Positions 59,704 to 64,000 of a stretch of 64,000 nucleotides of DNA are shown piece by piece (position 1 is the first letter of the stretch; each line of letters starts with the position of its first letter). This DNA is from an uncultured Planctomycetia bacterium. GTDB taxonomy: Bacteria > Planctomycetota > Phycisphaerae > FEN-1346 > JAACEH01. The notes beneath the pieces are model-generated. The model had not been told where the DNA came from, ran no database searches, and saw nothing but the letters and a program-made list of their open reading frames with translations. The stretch is from positions 62,001 to 126,000 of the forward strand of contig CAIYVX010000023.1 in the NCBI GenBank assembly GCA_903929765.1, written 5' to 3'. The translations under genes were made by a program, and so were the position numbers.

Positions 59704-62358
59704 ATGGCGGCAAAGATCCGCCGTTCAACCCAGGACAATCTTTACCACGTCGGTCCGCAACGGACCTTTGCCGGCGAGGACCGCGCCCAGATCGCCTTTC
59801 CCCTGGGCGGCATCGGCACCGGCTCGATCTCCCTCGGCGGCTGGGGGCAACTGCGCGACTTTGAAATCTTCAACCGTCCGGCCAAAGGGCAGGGGTGCTA
59901 CGGCGCGTTTCTCACCCTTTTTGCCCACCGCCAGGGCGACGATCCCGTAACCCGCGTCCTCCAGGGGCCGGTCGCCGGCCCGGCCGATTTTTCCCACGGT
60001 TATCCGCGCGACCAGGGCGCCGGCTTGCCGCACTTCGCCGCCAACACCTTCACCGGCACGTTCCCCCTGGCCCGCCTCGACTTTCAGGACCGCCAGGTGC
60101 CTCTGGCCGTCTCGCTCGAAGCTTTCAACCCCATGATTCCCATGGAAGCCGATGACAGTTCCATTCCTGCCGCCATCCTCCTGGTCCACCTGAAAAACCC
60201 CTCGCGCACCAAGCCTGTCAAAGCCGTCCTCTTCGCTAATCTCCAGAACCTGGTCGGCTTGCCCGATCTTAGCGGCAACATCAATGAGTTTGTCGAAGAA
60301 CCCGCCGTGCGCGGTCTGAAATTTTCCAGCGGCAAACTGGCCGACGACGCGCCGCTCTTCGGCTCGATGGCCCTGACCACGACCTGGCGACGGCTCCAGG
60401 TCCAGACCCGCTGGCCGCAAACCAAATCCTGGGACGACTTCGAATTGTTCTGGAACCACGCCTCGCGGGGCAAGTTGGCCGAGAGGCGCGACCGCGCGGA
60501 GTCCACCGATGCCATCACCGCCGTCGGCTCGATGGCCCTTGACGTCCGCCTCGCCCCCGGCCAGTCGCAGACCCTGCCGCTCATCATCTCCTGGCATTTT
60601 CCGAACGTTCGCATGTACTGGTCGCCACCACTCGGCGCACCGGACTGCTGCTCGCCGGAGCAACCCACTTGGCGAAACTGGTACGCCTCCGCCTTCACCG
60701 ATGCCTGGGACGTGGCCCGCTACGTCGCCCGCCACCTCCCGCGCCTCGAAGAACGCACCCGTTGCTTCGCCGACACGCTCTACTCCTCGACCCTGCCGGC
60801 CCACGTCCTCGACGCCGCCGGCAGCCAGTTGGCCGTCCTCAAGTCCACCACCTGCCTTCGCCTCGAAGACGGTTCCTTCTACGGCTGGGAAGGTTGTTTC
60901 GGGAACGCCGGCTGTTGCGAAGGAACCTGTTCCCATGTCTGGAACTATGCCCAGGCCCTGCCACAACTCTTTCCCGCCCTTCAGGTCGGCGCCCTGGAGA
61001 ACCACCTCAAGTACGGTCTCCATGACGACGGCAAATTGGATTTCCGCCAGAGTCTGCCACTGGGCGTCGAGCGCTCCAGCGGCGACTTTCACGCCGCCGC
61101 CGACGGCCAGATGGGCGTCGTCCTCAACGTCTATCGCCACTGGAAGCTGACCGGCGACGACCGGTGGCTCTTTGCCTGGTGGCCCAAGACGAAATTGGCC
61201 CTGGAGTACGCCTGGAAATACTGGGACGCCGACCGCGACGGCGTCATGGAAGGCGTCCAGCACAATACTTATGACATCGAGTTCTATGGCCCGAACCCGA
61301 TGATGACCTCGCTTTATCTGGCCGCCCTCCGGGCCGGCGAACTCCTGGCCCGCCGCTGCGGCCAACCGGAGGCCGCCGATCAATATCGCCTGATCTATGA
61401 ATCAGGTCGCTGCAAGGCCGATGCGAATCTCTGGGACAAGGACTTTTATGTGCAGCGGATCGAGCCCCGCGCCGGCGATACCGGGCCTCATTATCAGCCC
61501 ATTTTCGAGGTCGGCGCCGAAGTTGGCCTGTCGCCCGACCAGCCGCCGCACCAGTTCGGCCTCGGCTGCCTCTCCGACCAGTTGATCGGCCAGTGGTATG
61601 CCCACATGCTCGACTTCGGCTATGTCCTGGACGAGACCCACGTGCGGCAAACCATGAAGTCGATCTTCCGTTACAACTTCCGGCCGACCATGCTGGAACA
61701 CGCCAACACCGAACGCATCTACGCCCTGGCCGACGAAGGCGGCTTGCTCCTGTGCACCTGGCCGCGCGGCGGAAAGGAAACCTTGCCCTTCCCGTATACC
61801 CACGAAGTCTGGCCCGGCATCGAGTACCAGGTCGCCGGCCACCTGATCTACGAAGGCCGAATCGCCGAAGGCCTGCGGATTGTCAAAGCCGTCCGCGACC
61901 GCCACGAAGGCTTCCGCCGTAATCCCTGGAACGAAGTCGAGTGTGGCAACCATTACGCCCGCAGTCTGGCCTCCTGGTCCCTCATCGACGCCCTCAGCGG
62001 CCACCAGTGGTCGGCCTCCGAACAGACCATCCGTTTCGCTCCGAAAGTCTTCGCCGACAACTTCCGCTCCTTCTTCGCCGCCGGCACGGCCTGGGGCGCG
62101 TTCAGTCAGAAGTTGTCCAAACGCGGCGGACGCGCCACCATCGACGTGCAGCACGGTGCCATAACCGCCTCGCGTGTGATTCTCGACCCCGGCCTTCGCC
62201 GCGTCCCGCGCTCCCTGAAAGTTTCTCTCGGCGGCCAGACGCGCCGCGGCAACTTGATCCTGCGCGACGATGGTCTTTTAGAATGGGCGTTCGACGCCCC
62301 CGTCACGCTCCGGCCCAACCGACCGTTGACTATTGCCTGGTCGCCCGCCACGCGGTAG
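59704..62358 (+). CDS. GH116-type glycosidase (bile-acid beta-glucosidase/GBA2-like)
   Basis: An 884-residue protein. The N-terminal beta-sandwich starts IAFPLGGIGTGSISLGGWGQ and LRDFEIFNRP, the signature of the GH116 N domain; the alpha/alpha-barrel catalytic part includes GWEGCFGNAGCCEGTCSHVW (near residue 396, candidate nucleophile Glu in EGTC) and GVQHNTYDIEFYGPNPMMTS (near 517, candidate acid/base Asp). Most GH116 enzymes act on beta-glucosides or beta-xylosides. No signal peptide is seen, so probably cytoplasmic. ATG 59704 has CAGGAG 8 bases upstream. Confidence 0.88.
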   Translation: MAAKIRRSTQDNLYHVGPQRTFAGEDRAQIAFPLGGIGTGSISLGGWGQLRDFEIFNRPAKGQGCYGAFLTLFAHRQGDDPVTRVLQGPVAGPADFSHGYPRDQGAGLPHFAANTFTGTFPLARLDFQDRQVPLAVSLEAFNPMIPMEADDSSIPAAILLVHLKNPSRTKPVKAVLFANLQNLVGLPDLSGNINEFVEEPAVRGLKFSSGKLADDAPLFGSMALTTTWRRLQVQTRWPQTKSWDDFELFWNHASRGKLAERRDRAESTDAITAVGSMALDVRLAPGQSQTLPLIISWHFPNVRMYWSPPLGAPDCCSPEQPTWRNWYASAFTDAWDVARYVARHLPRLEERTRCFADTLYSSTLPAHVLDAAGSQLAVLKSTTCLRLEDGSFYGWEGCFGNAGCCEGTCSHVWNYAQALPQLFPALQVGALENHLKYGLHDDGKLDFRQSLPLGVERSSGDFHAAADGQMGVVLNVYRHWKLTGDDRWLFAWWPKTKLALEYAWKYWDADRDGVMEGVQHNTYDIEFYGPNPMMTSLYLAALRAGELLARRCGQPEAADQYRLIYESGRCKADANLWDKDFYVQRIEPRAGDTGPHYQPIFEVGAEVGLSPDQPPHQFGLGCLSDQLIGQWYAHMLDFGYVLDETHVRQTMKSIFRYNFRPTMLEHANTERIYALADEGGLLLCTWPRGGKETLPFPYTHEVWPGIEYQVAGHLIYEGRIAEGLRIVKAVRDRHEGFRRNPWNEVECGNHYARSLASWSLIDALSGHQWSASEQTIRFAPKVFADNFRSFFAAGTAWGAFSQKLSKRGGRATIDVQHGAITASRVILDPGLRRVPRSLKVSLGGQTRRGNLILRDDGLLEWAFDAPVTLRPNRPLTIAWSPATR

Positions 62359-62396
62359 AATCCTCAGCATATCGTTACCGTTCTTGGAGCGACGCT

Positions 62397-63839
62397 TTGA
62401 AAATTGCCCTGATCAGTCCTGTCGCCCGCCGTTGCGTGGGCTATCACACCATCGGCACGCAGATTCCCTCGCACGGCCTGCGGGTCATCGCCCGCCTCAC
62501 GCCCCCGGAACATTCCGTCGACCTCATCGACGAAGCCTTCGGCCCCGCCCGCACCGTCGAATTCCTCGACTCCGGCGGCTACGGTCTGGTCGGCATCACC
62601 GCCTACACCAGCACCGCCACCAGAGCCTACGAACTCGCCGCCTTGTGCCGCGAGCGGAAAATTCCCTGCGTCATGGGCGGCCCGCACGCCTGGGCCATGC
62701 CGGACGAGGCGGGACAGTATTTCGACGCCGTCGCCGTCGGGGAAGGCGAATCCATCTGGCCGCAGATCGTCGCCGACGCTGCCGCCGGCCGCCTCCAGAA
62801 ACGTTACGAAGGCCGTCCCATCGAACTAACCGCCGGCCTCGCCGCCGCCGCTCAGACGCTCCAGCCCATCAACGGCCATTACGACATCAACTGCCTCCAG
62901 ACTTCGCGCGGCTGTCCCGTCGGCTGCGATTTCTGCTCCGTCACCCTCTTTAACGGCGGCAAAATCCGCCGCCGCCCCATCGACGAAATCGTCGCCGAAT
63001 GGAACGAAACCACCGAAGACTTCACCTTCGTTGTCGACGACAACTTTTTCGGCACCAGCCCCGACCACGCCCAGTGGGCCAAAGAACTTCTCCGCCAGAT
63101 CATCCGCCGCGGCAAAAAGCGCCGCTGGTTCAGCCAGACCACCATCAACATGGGCAAAGACCCCGAAGGCCTGAAGCTGGCCCACAAGGCCGGCTGCGAA
63201 GGCATGTTGGTCGGCTTCGAGTCCCTCAACCCCGAGAGCCTCAAGACCTTCCGCAAAAATCTAAATCGCAACATTCTTTCGCACTACAAGGAAATGGTCG
63301 ACGCCTTCCACAAGTCCGGCATCTCGCTGATCGGCTGCTTCATCGTCGGCTGCGACGAGGACAAAGAAGACGCCGTCGCCCGCACCGCCCTCCAGGCCGC
63401 CCAACTCGAAGTCGACATCCTCCAGATCACCACCATGACCCCGCTCCCCGGCACGAAGCTTTACGACCGCCTCAAGGCCGAGGGCCGCCTTCTGGCCACC
63501 AACTACCCCGAGGACTGGGAACGCTACACCTTCACCGAAACCGTCTTCCAACCCAAGCTGATCACGCCGCGCCGCCTCGACGAAATGGTTTACGAACTTC
63601 GCCAGGTCGCCGCCCAGGAAAATTGGGTCTGGAAGCGCACCCTCAAAACTCTCTGGCAAACCAAGTCCATCGCCGCTACCGTTTTCGTCCACATCATGAA
63701 CACCACCTGGGCCAGGCTGGCCAAAGACCAGGTGCCCCGCGACCGCGAGCGCTTCGGCTACGTCCCCCCCGAAAGCCCGCGTCTGGAAATGCTGCGCCGC
63801 TCCTACGCCTGGCGCCACGGCGCCCCGCCGCCGGTCTGA
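62397..63839 (+). CDS. B12-binding radical SAM protein, second copy
   Basis: A 480-residue protein with an N-terminal cobalamin-binding domain (LTPPEHSVDLIDE; CVMGGPHAWAMPDEA) and a radical SAM domain with CPVGCDFC (near 177-184); FVVDDNFFGTSPDHA and GMLVGFESLNPESLKTFRKN are typical of class B/HpnJ-like enzymes. Substrate unknown. TTG start at 62397 with GGAG 7 bases upstream; no in-frame ATG fits. It starts 38 bases after the GH116 stop, so the two are likely one operon. Confidence 0.86.
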   Translation: MKIALISPVARRCVGYHTIGTQIPSHGLRVIARLTPPEHSVDLIDEAFGPARTVEFLDSGGYGLVGITAYTSTATRAYELAALCRERKIPCVMGGPHAWAMPDEAGQYFDAVAVGEGESIWPQIVADAAAGRLQKRYEGRPIELTAGLAAAAQTLQPINGHYDINCLQTSRGCPVGCDFCSVTLFNGGKIRRRPIDEIVAEWNETTEDFTFVVDDNFFGTSPDHAQWAKELLRQIIRRGKKRRWFSQTTINMGKDPEGLKLAHKAGCEGMLVGFESLNPESLKTFRKNLNRNILSHYKEMVDAFHKSGISLIGCFIVGCDEDKEDAVARTALQAAQLEVDILQITTMTPLPGTKLYDRLKAEGRLLATNYPEDWERYTFTETVFQPKLITPRRLDEMVYELRQVAAQENWVWKRTLKTLWQTKSIAATVFVHIMNTTWARLAKDQVPRDRERFGYVPPESPRLEMLRRSYAWRHGAPPPV

Positions 63840-64000
63840 AATCTTTTTGCTTTTATTTTTTCATCCCACACCCTTGCCGGTGAATGGCCTGGTCCGGCAG
63901 ACGGGCCATGAATAAGGACCTTCTTGTCGCCTCCTTTATCTCCTTGAATTGCCGCCGACAATTTTTTCCCCTCCGGCGTACGGAAACCTCGTTAACATGC
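63840..64000. other. Right edge, nothing assigned
   Basis: A T-rich stretch after the radical SAM stop, then a GCCTGGTCCGGCAGACGGGC-type imperfect hairpin near 63886-63908. The frame starting at ATG 63909 is open to the window edge but too short to judge. Confidence 0.3.

Noticed and set aside
1-64000. tRNA, rRNA or riboswitch genes
   Set aside because: I looked for cloverleaf anticodon arms, CCA-type ends and known riboswitch cores (for example a cobalamin box before the B12-dependent genes) and found none I could support by eye.

Overview
This is about 64 kb of GC-rich DNA, most likely from an uncultured member of the Planctomycetota. The best taxonomic cue is the truncated gene at the left edge, a sigma-factor-like regulator of a type I associate with planctomycetes. 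Secreted squalene-cyclase-like repeat proteins, an unusual menaquinol-type bc complex, KdsB (hence a Gram-negative envelope) and a full type II secretion system (T2SS) fit with that. No rRNA, tRNA or CRISPR array was seen.

Layout. 0-6 kb: the sigma-like gene, then a respiratory operon (Rieske protein, b6/subunit-IV-type cytochrome b, an eight-haem cytochrome c, a small lipoprotein cytochrome c and a zinc-ribbon mini-protein). 6-11 kb: AEC transporter, glucose-6-phosphate isomerase, PcrA/UvrD helicase, AcpS. 11-24.4 kb: a T2SS locus on the minus strand in canonical order (C-like, D, E, F, G, H, I, J, K, L, M). 25-29.8 kb: aspartate ammonia-lyase, a secreted glycoside hydrolase carrying a secretin-type N0 domain, and an ArnE/ArnF-like membrane pair. 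29.8-32 kb: a decaying zone with an McrB fragment, a secreted unknown and an internally deleted IS1380-type transposase. 32-38.5 kb: YhcH-family protein, URO-D-family protein, FeoB under a DtxR-type box, a Xre/RES toxin-antitoxin pair and a secreted alpha-barrel repeat protein. 38.6-45.1 kb: deacetylase-like protein, PPK2, KdsB, a secreted metallopeptidase, a HipBA module and a dehydratase activase. 45.1-52.4 kb: a phosphate regulon (DUF47 protein, Pit, PstS, PstC, PstA, PstB1, PstB2, PhoU) with cyanobacterial-style Pho boxes before both transcription units. 52.4-63.8 kb: MFS transporter, DapA, PdxJ, NnrE, two B12-binding radical SAM enzymes, a DEAD-box helicase and a GH116-type glycosidase.

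What stands out. (1) The genome is littered with several families of short hairpin repeats mixed with polypyrimidine and AT-rich tracts. They do not respect gene boundaries: copies lie in frame inside cytochrome b and FeoB, form leader or signal-peptide sequence of GspI, GspJ and the lipoprotein cytochrome, and form C-terminal tails of a DMT and an MFS protein. One copy before pstB is bracketed by a 21-bp direct duplication that includes the pstB start. (2) A glycoside hydrolase near the T2SS carries a copy of the N-terminal domain of this organism's own GspD. (3) The two tandem PstB ATPases have complementary defects (one lacks the Q-loop Gln and switch His, the other lacks a proper LSGGQ), which predicts an asymmetric heterodimeric importer.

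Functional picture: a chemo-organotroph that secretes polysaccharide-active enzymes through a T2SS, respires through a bc-type complex, and invests in phosphate scavenging and polyphosphate use. All function calls come from reading motifs by eye. No database search was run.
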